64,000 nucleotides of DNA from Bufo bufo (Eukaryota > Chordata > Amphibia > Anura > Bufonidae). The stretch lies in assembly GCF_905171765.1 (NCBI RefSeq), contig NC_053390.1, forward strand, positions 212,913,359 through 212,977,358, in the 5' to 3' direction. This document shows positions 54,292 through 64,000 of the stretch, in pieces. Position numbers and translations under genes: made by a program. Every line of letters begins with the position of its first letter. Within the stretch, counting starts at the first letter, position 1. Below the pieces are notes generated by a model. That model saw nothing but the letters and a program-made list of their open reading frames with translations. It did not search any database and was not told the DNA's origin.

Positions 54292-57200
54292 GCGTGTTTT
54301 CAGTTCCCAAATCTGACACATAACCCAAGATGCACATCTTGGGGTCCCGTGGTATTCGTACTGTGTAGGCTCTCTGTATGACATCAATCACCTTATCCCA
54401 GAAAGTAGTTATTACCGGACACTGCAATAGCAGGTGTATCAGATCTGCAAGTTCCATAGAACATCTAGGACATTTAGCATCTGATCTGATGCCCATCCGA
54501 TGTAAGAAAACCGGTGTCTTGTACACTCTTTGAATATTAAACAATTGGGATAGTTTTCCACTTTCACTCAAAGAGGAAAGAGGTACCACTTCTAGTATAT
54601 CAGGCCATTGATCTTTCGAAATTGTGCCTACGTCTTGTTCCCATTTTTGCATCCTGGTCAATGAGTGCGATTCTAGGCATTTGTCAAGCAACAACCTATA
54701 TATCATGGATATCAACCCTCTCCTCCCGAAACTATAAAATGTAATGCTGTATCCCTCTGTGACACCATAAGACCATTCTTGATCATAGTGTTAAAGGCAT
54801 GTCGCATTTGTAAATATTGATAGAAACGTCTAGGAATGCCATAGACTTCCTGGAAGCTAGTAAAAGCTCTGAACACTCCAGCCTCCAGAAGGTGTCCCAT
54901 TCTTGTCACTCCCCTCTCCTTCCATTCATCAAACCCTGTCAGCGATCCGCATTCAGACAAAACTGGGTTACGCCATATTGGGGTATATTCTGTAATCCCA
55001 TAAACCCATCTCAAGTGTTAAAATATTTCACCAAACCGTATGCATTGTACGTCGTATGGGAATTTCTGACCTCCCATCTAGTTCCTCTAGTAACATCATT
55101 AGATCCCTGTCTTTCAGATGATGTCTAAGAATCTGGCTAGGTATATCCATAGACCCCAACTCTATCCATCCTTTAAAGTGTTGACGTTGGGACGCCAGAA
55201 AGTATACCCATGGATTGGAAACTCCCAGGCCTCCCTCTGTTTTAGAATACTGCAAGGTCTCAAATTTTATTCTAGGTTGTCCTTTGCGCCATATCAAATC
55301 CCTAAATATCAAGTTAATTTTGTTAAACCTGTCCCTTGGCAGCCAGACCGGGGCATTATGGAGAACATATAAAAGGTGCGGCATTTATACCATCTTAAGA
55401 AGATTTGTCCTCCCCACCACTGACAAGAAAAGTTTACACCAGGCCTTAACTTTATTGCAAAATTTAGTTAGTAGTGGAGTAAGATTTAATTCCTCAAAAT
55501 CCTTAATTTTAAAAGATATGTTAATTCCTAAATATTTAAAGGACTCTACACATGGGATATGTCTGTCAGTTATCACTGGTGATCTTGGCTGACCATCTAT
55601 GAGCATTAGCGCAGATTTATGCCAGTTAGTTGTTAAACCAGACAACTGCCCAAACCTATCAATAAGAGACATTACAGCAACTAGTGATGTAGATGTGTAA
55701 CCCAAAAACAGTAGATGTGTCTACATACATCGCCACCTTATTGTGTTCTGTACCATACCGAAATCGCTGCATAGAATGAGACTTACTCACTACAGCAGCC
55801 AATGGCTCCATCGCCAGAGCAAACAACAACGGCGACAGAGGGCATCCCCGCCGAGTGCCCTGTTGTAATTGAAATCTCATGGACATGCCCCCATTTGCCC
55901 TGATTCTCGCCTTTGGGCTTGAGTAAAATGCTTTCACCCAGGATATAAATTTTTGCCCAAATCCCATTTGATTAAGCGCACACCAAAAAAACTGCCATTC
56001 GACACTATCAAAGGCCTTGGCCGCATGCTGTGAGAAAATGGCCCTATCTCCCACATTATCGGCTGGTATCTGCAAACTAGTAAAGACTCTACTTATATTG
56101 ATAGAAGTGGATTTTTGGGCTATGAATCCAGTCTGGTCTGGGTTGATTACAGACAATATAACTTTGGATAGGCGCATAGCAAAGGCCTTTGCTATGATCT
56201 TGACGTCCATGGAGAACAGTGAGATGGGCCTGTAAGAATCTGGCAGTTTTGGGTCCTTACCCGGTTTGGGGATAACCACAATTAGCGCTTCTTGCATGGA
56301 GTCAGACAAATAGCCTATCTCCAGGGAATGATTGAACACTTTCAACAGCTCAGGGAGCAATATGTCAGATTTTTTTTTTTATATATATCTCGGCAGGTAG
56401 ACCATTCGGCCCCGTCTCCTTATCATTAGCCATGGATTTTACGGCCTCCTCTAATTCCTCCACTCTTAAAAGGGGCATTTAATAGCGTACAGTCCTCATT
56501 TGACAGTCTTGGGAGATCAAATTCCAGCAAAAATTCTTTAATATCTGAATCCAAACATGATGTTTTTGAGGAATATAAAAGAGCAATAAAAACCACCAAG
56601 GATTTCCAAAATACTGCTAGTATCTTGTCTAAGCTTTCCTTCCAAATCCATTAGCCCCATAATACAAGTAGAACCCTGCTGTGCTTTGGATATCATAGAG
56701 AGCATGTGCCCCACTCTTTCCCCTTCTTCAAAAAACTTCTGTTTCTAAAAGAGGCGTTTCCTCTCCGTTACTTGAAGGAGATAACATCTCAGCGCCTCCT
56801 GCGCAACTAACAATCCCTCTCCATTTTCTATTGACGGAACCTGAGTAAAGGCTTCCTCCACCGCCTGCATTCTTGCATGCATTCGGACATCTACCTTCCT
56901 AGACCTAGATTTAATCCTACTGATGGATTTAATATCCCTTTCGGATAGGCTTTCATGGCCTCCCAGACTGCATGTATTGAGGACGAACCCACATTAATCT
57001 CAAAGTATTCCTGCAGCGCAGCCTTCACACCCTCCGTTTCTCCCATGAGTGTCAACCAAAAGACGTTAAGTCTCCAGACTCTGGGCCCGGCCTGGCATTA
57101 CCCTGACAGGTCCAACTCAACATGCAGTGGTGAGTGGTCTGACAGTGTTCTAGGTAAGTATTCTGACATGCGCACTAATGGGCGCATGAGTGAGTTTGAC

Positions 57201-57806
57201 AGTCCCATATCTATTCTAGAGAGAGACCTATTAGTGGGATGAACAGCAATAATACCTTTTTTCCCCTGGATGGGCTTCCCTCCATACATCCGTCATTCCC
57301 ACTTGTATTAATCTACTAAAAGGGGTTTCCATGCCACTCCCAACTCCTGATGGCACCTTGCATACATCCATTTCTTCATTCACTACTCTATTAAAGTCCC
57401 CAACAATCAGTCCCGGGACATCTGGATATTCTGCCAAGAACTCCAACACCTTTCCAGAGGTATCGAAGTGTACGGTGGAGGAATATAGATCCTTACACCA
57501 TTTATTACACAGTAGATGCATATAAACCTGCCCTCCAAATCCACAAGCTCTCTCAGACATTCAAAACAAATATTTTTTATTGACCAATACGCTAACTCCC
57601 CCGGACTGTGCGGAGAAGACAGAGTGCACAGAATAGCCGACCCAAGGTTTCTGAAGCAATTTTACTCTTGATCTTGTCTTATGCGTTTCTTGTAGGCAAC
57701 AAATGGCTGGCTGATATCTCGATAAGTACTGAAAAATACTGTGTCTTTTGGCGTCCTCCGCCATTCCCCACACATTCCAGCTAAGCACCTTCGTCAGAGA
57801 CGCCAT
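54292..57806 (-). pseudogene. L1 ORF2 remnant: endonuclease, reverse transcriptase, Cys-rich end
   Basis: Starts at the ATG 57806 with SLTKVLSWNVWGMAEDAKR. The endonuclease shows CCLQETH, IVGDFNRVVNEEMD (about 57400) and TLSDHSPLHVEL (about 57130). The reverse transcriptase spans about 56360-55400, with PKPGKDPKLPDSYRPISLFS, RRGCPLSPLLFALAMEPLA and the active site worn to AMYVDT at 55720. The C-terminus has the L1 cysteine motif KCPRCSMELADLIHLLLQCP (about 54430-54490). Frameshifts occur at several points, for example near 57561, 57231, 55700 and 55028, and a T2 insertion at 54291 cuts off the last residues. It is inactive. Confidence 0.9.
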
Positions 57807-58157
57807 CCCAATTGTTCAGTATACACGAATGTCTGACAGGCATTTCCATAATCCTATCCCTGTAATGTACCTCAGTCAATATTAGCATGCTGATACTGGA
57901 AAAAACCGGTCCCCCACCCCAGCCCCCCACCCTTCTCCGTAAAGAAACTAAGATACATTTGGATTTAGCAGTAATACTTTCATAGCATAGGGCTAACAAA
58001 AAGAAACTAGCCCAACAGTCTTTGCAGACGACTTCCAGTACTCACGCTCCTCTAGAGAGATGTCCCTAGCAGTCCATTCTGAGTCCACAACTGCCACTTT
58101 ATTAGACTTAACCCCTCACAGTGGGTTTAGATTTTATCCACTCAGTAGGTAAAGGCT

Positions 58158-59125
58158 TCAGGTGTCCACATTTTGATTCCTCAGTTGTCTTTCATTCTCA
58201 TCCAACCATTGTAGTGCAGAATCCAGGTCTTCAAAGAACAGCGTAGATCCTAAAGCTACTACCCGCAGCTTGGCTGGAAACATCATTGAATATTTGACTT
58301 GCAATCCATGGAGTCTTCTTTTATATCCACAAAGCGAGCCTTTTTCTTCTGTACTTCCGATGAATAATCAGGGAATATAGAGATCTTTATCCCATTGATC
58401 GTGAGCTCTGGATGGTCCCTGGATTTTTTAAGTATGGTGTCTCTGTCCTTGTAATGCTAAATCTTTGCAAGGATCGGACGAGGTGGACGACCAGGTCTAG
58501 TAGTAACTCGATGCGCACGCTCAATGGCATATAAAGAAGAGAGGCCTATAATCTTAGAACTTTTCAGCTAGGCATTTTTCAACAAATTCAGTGGGATTTA
58601 ATCCTTCTACCATTTCTGGTACCCCCACAAGCCTAATGTTATTCCAGCGCATAGCGCTGCTTTAGCGTATAGCGCTGCTATAATCTTTCGCGGTTATTTT
58701 GGCTGCTCTCTGAAGCGGTTTAGCGCCATGCTCTAATTCAGACACCCTTTATGTAAATCATGACGTATTATAGAAATGTCCTCTTTAAGGCTCTCAAATT
58801 GTAAATTCAGGCTCTTGACTGAATTGCAGCTTGCTATTGCTGCCATTACATCTTTCAAGGTTGGCTCTGCTCCTTATGGACTGTGCTATTGTGCTTTCTT
58901 TAAGCTATCTGTGGCCCCTGGTCTGGCTATTCCTCGTCTGAGGAATTTTCATTATCATCTGAGGCAGAGTATATCTCCTCTGAACCTCTCCTGCATGCTC
59001 CTTTCAGGTTTATGCGCAAACTTATCAAGCCGCGCCGGCATACTTCCGTCCTACTCCTCCCCGGCGTTATGTTGGGCCTACACTTCCCGCTCTGGTTTCA
59101 GCTGGGTTTTACCTTTTTTCGGCAT
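58158..59125 (-). pseudogene. L1 ORF1 remnant
   Basis: Begins near the ATG at 59125 (MPKKGKTQLKPERE), followed by frame-shifted pieces including ARLDKF. A helical stretch SLNLQFESLKEDISIIRHDL (about 58800) fits the coiled coil. The RNA-recognition part has NNIRLVGVPEMVEGLNPTEF then VEKCLAEKF (about 58570-58650). The C-terminal domain ends with SMMFPAKLRVVALG, FFEDLDSALQWLDENER and a TGA at 58160-58158. In the family, ORF1 forms trimers that bind RNA. Several frameshifts inactivate it. Confidence 0.8.
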
Positions 59126-59294
59126 GTGGGTGGTTGGGGTAGGTGATCCGCACCTCTGTGTTGTTAGAGGGATCTATAAGTGGTGTGAAGCAGCGATGCT
59201 GGTAGCTGGGACAGGCTGAATATCAGGATCTTGGCCGGAGCTCCTGAGGCGCACGTCTCACTCCATGTGCCGTCAGGCCCCGCCCCCCCATAGG

Positions 59295-59465
59295 AGGAGA
59301 TTTATCAAAACTGGTGTAAAGGAAAATGGACTAGTTGTCCATAGCAACCAATCAGATTCCACCTTTCATTTTTTTAGAGCTCCTAAAGATGGAATTTGAT
59401 TGGCTGCTATGGGAAACTAAGCCAGTTTTTCTTCACACCAGTTTTGATAAATCTTGTCCATAGTG
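59295..59465. mobile_element. MITE of the AGATTTATCAAAACTGG type
   Basis: Inverted ends GGAGATTTATCAAAACTGG and ACCAGTTTTGATAAATCTTG. The middle is ATAGCAACCAATCAGATTCC paired with AATTTGATTGGCTGCTAT. The L1 at 53933 was inserted at its left edge. Confidence 0.8.
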
Positions 59466-59612
59466 CCTACTGTAAAATCTGGTGAGGGGGGAAAAAAAAA
59501 TGGTATGGCTCTGTTTTTCAGGGTTTGGACTAGGCCGCTTATTTCCTGTTAAAGAAGCACTCCAGTATTTTTCTGCCTCCATAGTGCTGGATAGGCCATT
59601 ATTAAATAATTA

Positions 59613-60207
59613 CCGTATATTTCACCCAATAAGACGCATTTTCCCCCTGCGTCTTATGGGGCAAATACTAATGAGCGCTCATTAGTACTGGAGGACCGGG
59701 AAGCGATGAAGGCTCTGTACTCGCCGCTTCCTGGTCCTTGGCTGTGCACAGCTTGAGGGCGCTCTGTGACCTCACGCTGTGCATGTAGATCATAGCACAG
59801 CCAACAGAGAAGGAGGAAGAAGAGCGCTTGAGCTGAAGGACGACGGTGTCCGGAGCGGGAGGGGTAAGATGTTTTTTTAAAAAAAAAAAAACACAGAGGC
59901 AATATGGGGCTGCTGTGGGATGATCTGAGGCAATATGGGGTTGCTGGAGGATGATCTGAGGCAATGGGGGCTAACATGAGAGGCAAGTTGCTATGAGACT
60001 GCTGGAGGCATTGGGCTCTTCTCTGATATCTGATTGGGGGTCATTCACATTGGGGTCTCAGCTGAGGTCTTATTAACATTGGGGGTCTGACTGGGGCTGT
60101 TAGCTGATTAACATTGATCATCTGACCTAAGGTCTAATGAAAAATATATATTTTTCTTATTGTCCTCCTCTAAAACCTAAGTGCGTCTTATAGGGCGAAA
60201 AATACAG
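59613..60207. mobile_element. Mariner-like MITE (AAGACGCA type)
   Basis: TA at 59611-59612 and 60208-60209. The ends are CCGTATATTTCACCCAATAA then GACGCA, and TGCGTCTTATAGGGCGAAAA then ATACAG. The interior holds three copies of GAGGCAATATGGGG and spaced GGGGTCT repeats. Confidence 0.8.
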
Positions 60208-60233
60208 TAGATGTGTATACACTTTACTATATG

Positions 60234-61760
60234 CAGTGCCCTGAAAGTATTCATACCCCTTGAACTTTCCCACGTTACACCCACATACTTAAATCTATTT
60301 TATTGAGAATTCGTGTGTTAAACCAAAACAAAGTAGCAAGTATGTGTACTGTAAAGTGAAAAGAAAATGATACATGGTTTTAGTAATTTTTTAAAAATAC
60401 AAATCTGAAAAGTGTGGCGTGCATTTGTATTCAGCCCCCTGTATTCTGGTACCCCTAAAAAAAAAAAACAGTGACCAACTGGCTTCAGAAGTCACCTAAT
60501 TAGTAAATAGAGTCCACCTGTGTGTAATGTATTCTCAGTGTAACCACAGCCTTTCTGTGAAGGCCTCAGAGGTTTGTTAGTGAACATTAGTGATCAAGCA
60601 GCATCATGAAAACCAAGGAACACACCAGACAGGTCAGGGATAAAGTTGTAGAAAAGTGTAAAGCAGGGCTAGGTTATAAAAATATCCTAAGCTCTGAACA
60701 TCTCACGGACAACTGTTCAATCTATCATCCAAAAATGGAAGGAGTATAGCACAACTGCAAACATAGCAAGACATGTCCACCTAAAACTGACAGCCCGGGT
60801 AAGGAAGCAATTAAAGAAGTTGCCAAAATGCTCATGGTCACTCTGGAGGAGCTGCAGCGAACCACAGCTCAGGTGGTACAATCTGTCCACAGGACAAATG
60901 TTAGTACTCCACAAATCTGGCCATTATGGAAGAGTGGCAAGAAGAAGCCATTTTGGAAAGCAAGTCATAAGAAGGTGCTCTGGGCAAAGTTGAATTTTTT
61001 GGCCTAAACGCAAAACGCTGTGTGTGGCAAAAAACTAACAAGGTAGATCACCCGGAACACACCATCCCCACTGTGAAACCTGGTGGTGGCAGCATCAGGC
61101 TGCAGGGATGCTTTTCTTCAGCAGGGACAGGGAAGCTGGTCAGAGTTGATGGGAAGCTGGATGAGCTAAATACAGGACAGTCCTAGAGGAAAACCTGGTA
61201 GAGGCTGTAAAAGATTTGAAACTGGAGAGGAGGTTCACCTTCCAGCAAGACAATGACCCTAAACATATAGCCAGAGCTACAATGGAAGTTTAGATCAAAG
61301 CATATTCATGTGTTAGAATGGCCCAGTCAAAGTCCAGACCTAAATCCCACTGAGAATATGTTAAAAGACTTGAAAATTGCTGTTCACAGACACTTTCCAT
61401 CCGATCTGACTGAGCTTGAGCTATATTGCAATGCAGAATGGGCAAAAATTTCAGCCTCTAGATGTGCAAAGCTGGTAGAGACATACCCCAAAAGATTTGC
61501 AGCTGTAATTGCAGCGGAAGGTGATCCTACAAAGTATTCACTCAATGATGCTGAATGCTAATGCATGACGCACTTTCCAGATTTTTATTTAATAAAAACC
61601 TTTAAAAACCATGTGTCATTTTCTTTTCACTTCACACATACCTGCTACTTAGCGTTGGTCTATCACATAAAATCCTAATAAAATACATTAAAATTTGGTG
61701 GTGTAACATGAAAAAAATTTGAAAAAGTTCAAGGGGTATGAATACTTTTTCAAGACACTG
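60234..61760 (+). mobile_element. Tc1 element, inactive
   Basis: The inverted ends CAGTGCCCTGAAAGTATTCA and GAATACTTTTTCAAGACACTG. The left flank TA has mutated to TG and the right flank is TC. Length about 1.53 kb. Confidence 0.9.
60606..61561 (+). pseudogene. Tc1 transposase with several frameshifts
   Basis: Starts MKTKEHTRQVRDKVVEKCKA at 60606, then shifts frame near 60695. Later pieces include LIIQKWKEYSTTANIARH-like coding, GGGSIRLQGCFSSAGTGKL (about 61085), FTFQQDNDPKHIA (about 61240; second Asp) and [19 protein letters not shown] (about 61318), where the catalytic Glu of NPIE is still present as TE. It ends NDAEC at 61561. At least four indels make it dead. Confidence 0.85.
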
Positions 61761-62263
61761 TCTCTGCCTCCAGGTCCTTTAGATAGGAGAGACTTTATAT
61801 CTTCAGTAGAATACAGGGATATACAGAAGAACATGGAGGATAGAAAAGGGAGGGTACTGAGAGCTGCCAGGATGAATCTAATTGGTGAGGTCATCCTGTA
61901 GTTCAAAGGAAGTCAGCCACAGGGGAGAGACAGAGTTCCTGTTTACACATTAGAGCAAGGAGTCAGACTTGAGATCACATGACCAGGTTCCCAAAATGTA
62001 AAGGTCCAAAATGTATGGATATAAACGTACGGGTATAACAAATTACACTGCTAAAATACTTGGGTTGTTTTAACAATATATGTAAAAAAAAACAAAAAAC
62101 AGTGCTTCTTTAAGACTCCATTCAGACGTCTGTAAAGTGTTTTGCGGATCCACAAAACACGGACAGCCGCAATGTGTGTTCCGCATTTTGCGGCCCGCAC
62201 ATTGCCGGCACTAATAGAATATGCCTATTCTTGTCCGCAATTGCGGACAAGAATAGGACATGT

Positions 62264-63533
62264 GAATAAACTAGAATAATGGGCGAGCACACTACATTTG
62301 TATCATCCAATGCATAAAATTTAATTAAATCCAATAGATAAACACGTGATACAGATAAAATTAGTCACACAATGAAATAAAATACAGTAAAATATCTAAA
62401 AACAATAGGCTTGGATTAGTTGCACTTCAATAAATGCCACAGATGAGTAATTAGCACAGTATGGTGAAGTCCAATTAATAGTGTGTAGACCAAAGTGTCA
62501 TATAAAGGTCCATTAATATGATAAGAAATCTTGAATTCTCCTATCCAGGAGATCTATGGTTGCAGGTCTATTGCATGGGTAATGCACCTGTAGTATATGC
62601 TGGTATTATAGCTCCAATATGAGGAGAGAGTATCCTCTTCCAGTCTCTGGCCGACTGCTTTAAGTGAACTCCTGTATAAGACCTTAGGTGCTGATTTTTA
62701 TGCACCAGGCTGTATAATGTTGCAAAGTCCCGTAATCACTGTGGGTATAGCAACTAATAAATACCGTGCTTCTTACCTCCCTCGTGGTGGACGGGTTGTT
62801 TCCAGCGTGAGTCGGGCGACGCGGGATACTGCCGGCGTCTGGCTTCGTTCAGCTGCAGCTGACTTACCCGAAGTCTCACGAGATTTCCAAGCGGGATTTC
62901 GCCCGGCACGGCAGGGAGGACACAGTGAGTCTCCGATATATTCCTAGTTATTGAAGTCCTTCAATTCAATTTACAGCATGGCCATGCTTGTGGACGTGGA
63001 GGTGCTTTAATTACAGGTATGCGATCCGGCCCATACGCGTTTCGGGAACTCTCCTTCCCTTCATCAGTGGTGCCCCTGTAGTATAATACCAGCATATACT
63101 ACAGGTGCATTACCCATGCAATAGACTTGCGACCATAGATCTCCTGGATAGGAGAATTCAAGATTTCTTATCATATTAATGGACCTTTATATGACACTTT
63201 GGTCTACACACTATTAATTGGACTTCACCATACTGTGCTAATTACTCATCTGTGGCATTTATTGAAGTGCAACTAATCCAAGCCTATTGTTTTTAGATAT
63301 TTTACTGTATTTTATTTCATTGTGTGACTAATTTTATCTGTATCACGTGTTTATCTATTGGATTTAATTAAATTTTATGCATTGGATGATACAAATGTAG
63401 TGTGCTCGTCCATTATTCTAGTTTATTCACATTACCTTTTGAGGGTGGGTGTCCCTCACATTTGGGCTAGCAGCACCTGTTCCACATTTCCGCCTTGAGT
63501 GAGCCACCATCCCATTGTCTGTATATTTTATTG
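62264..63533 (-). mobile_element. Inverted-arm insertion with a hammerhead-like motif, probable Penelope-like copy
   Basis: Flanked by the 16-bp duplication CAAGAATAGGACATGT (62248-62263 and 63534-63549). Two inverted arms of about 347 bp (62264-62610 and 63082-63428) begin GAATAAACTAGAATAATGG and end TGGTATTATA; they enclose a unique centre (62611-63081) with a hammerhead-like core at its right edge. A tail of about 105 bp follows the right arm. Inverted partial copies, variable duplications and hammerhead motifs are known for Penelope-like elements. No coding region. Confidence 0.6.
63028..63074 (-). ncRNA. Hammerhead-ribozyme-like motif with perfect core
   Basis: Minus strand: CTGATGA (63067-63061), A, stem II GGGAA...TTCCC with loop GGAGAG, GAAA (63043-63040), and ACGCGT as a self-complementary stem III, giving a GTA cleavage triplet ending at 63034. 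Stem I pairs CCA with TGG and, past one bulged A, GGC with GCC. The very short stem III recalls minimal or dimeric hammerheads such as those of newt satellite 2. The extra A before stem II is the only clear departure. Confidence 0.7.
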
Positions 63534-63663
63534 CAAGAATAGGACATGTTCTATTTTTTTCGGGAATGGAATTGCCCCATAGAAATGAATGGGTCTGCAA
63601 TTCAGTTCCGCAAAATGCGGAATGTAAATGCGGAATGTAATTGCGGACGTGTGAATGGACCCC

Positions 63664-63758
63664 AAGGGTAATATTAATGCTACAGCATACACAGACATTT
63701 AACGCACCTGGCACTTTCAAGTTTGAGGAAGACCCTTCACAAAGTGAGGACTATAAAG
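63664..63758. other. Unassigned
   Basis: Short sequence between two elements; nothing recognised. Confidence 0.3.
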
Positions 63759-64000
63759 CAGGGCTGTGGAGTCGGAGTCAGGGGAAATTTTGGGTACCTG
63801 GAGTCGGAGGCGGCAAACAATGCACCGACTCCGACTCCTACTAAATTTAGATTGGAATAAAAAAAAAAAAAATCAAGTTTAAATGTCCCAATTCACAAAA
63901 AGTTATAATTAATGACTTCTCTACTGTAAGAATAAAGACCAATGCATGCAGTGCCTCACGTAACCGCAAAACGAACACGTTAAGTGACCGTGAAGAAGCA
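63759..64000. mobile_element. hAT-like element, left end, cut by window edge
   Basis: Begins CAGGGCTGTGGAGTCGGAGT and has ACCTGGAGTCGGAGGCGG and CACCGACTCCGACTCCTAC, the left end of a widespread hAT-type MITE. The right end is outside the window. Confidence 0.7.

Larger units (their letters stand above)
53933..59289 (-). mobile_element. Full-length but inactive L1-type LINE
   Basis: Flanked by target duplications ATAAGAGGAGATTT (53919-53932) and ATAGGAGGAGATTT (59290-59303), one mismatch. The 3' end on the minus strand has TTAATAAAAACGATC followed by an A-rich tail. ORF1 and ORF2 remnants lie in the expected order with a GC-rich 5' UTR at 59126-59289. The only insertion is a T2 fragment at 54080-54287. 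The complete length with duplications on both sides shows an ordinary target-primed insertion. Confidence 0.9.
59553..62109. mobile_element. T2/Kolobok-type element with two large insertions
   Basis: TTAA at 59549-59552 and 62110-62113. The ends are AGAAGCACTCCAG and CAGTGCTTCT. A mariner-like MITE (59613-60207) and a dead Tc1 (60234-61760) lie inside. Confidence 0.7.
62114..63663. mobile_element. Harbinger-like MITE split by a foldback insertion
   Basis: Left end GACTCCATTCAGACGTCTG directly after TAA at 62111-62113; right end CGGACGTGTGAATGGACCCC. The two halves match when the insert 62264-63533 is removed. The left TAA is part of the TTAA duplication of the T2 element at 59553-62109. Confidence 0.85.

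Overview
This window is eukaryotic, non-coding-rich vertebrate DNA, and I read it as an anuran amphibian (frog or toad). The support is the very dense DNA-transposon landscape: TTAA-flanked T2/Kolobok-type MITEs (a family described from Xenopus), many TWA-flanked PIF/Harbinger-like MITEs, several Tc1 families and hAT foldbacks. A species cannot be named from the sequence alone.

The host gene is KDM2A (FBXL11, a JmjC histone H3K36 demethylase), on the minus strand. Five consecutive coding exons are present, with consensus splice sites and matching phases: 34436-34589, 32308-32423, 28729-28855, 22977-23425 and 6061-6147. Together they encode the second half of the JmjC domain and the linker that runs toward the CXXC zinc finger. 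Everything else lies in introns, or upstream of the first exon seen. No exon was recognised from 34590 to the right edge or from 6060 to the left edge.

Layout. 1-302 is the start of an L1-type ORF1 cut by the window edge, followed by a complete Tc1 element (735-2355) with an intact transposase. 2.7-6.0 kb holds Harbinger-like and T2 MITEs. 6.5-12.9 kb is a large foldback MITE split by a 5.6-kb TTAA-flanked element (7139-12709) made of hairpins, a 191-bp satellite, an 18-19-bp minisatellite and a concatemer of alternating palindromes. 15.5-18.2 kb is a probable solo LTR split by a 2-kb foldback MITE. 18.2-22.4 kb holds two Tc1 elements in a TA-rich tract; the first is broken by nested MITEs and the second is complete with an intact 340-residue transposase. 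22.6-41.2 kb holds the middle exons among nested T2, Harbinger-like and hAT MITEs. 42.5-49.75 kb is a decayed CR1/L2-type LINE carrying a hAT element, a Tc1 inside a Tc1, a T2 MITE and another hAT. 53.9-59.3 kb is a full-length but broken L1 on the minus strand with target-site duplications. 59.5-63.7 kb is a T2 element holding a mariner-like MITE and a dead Tc1, followed by a Harbinger-like MITE split by a foldback.

The most interesting signal is a set of three hammerhead-ribozyme-like motifs (34201-34268 plus; 52040-52080 minus; 63028-63074 minus). Two lie in short insertions with 15-16-bp target duplications, which fits Penelope-like retroelement remnants. Also notable are the palindromic concatemer inside the TTAA element, the repeated landing of Harbinger-like MITEs in the TTAA duplications of T2 MITEs, and a CpG-rich block directly beside a KDM2A exon.
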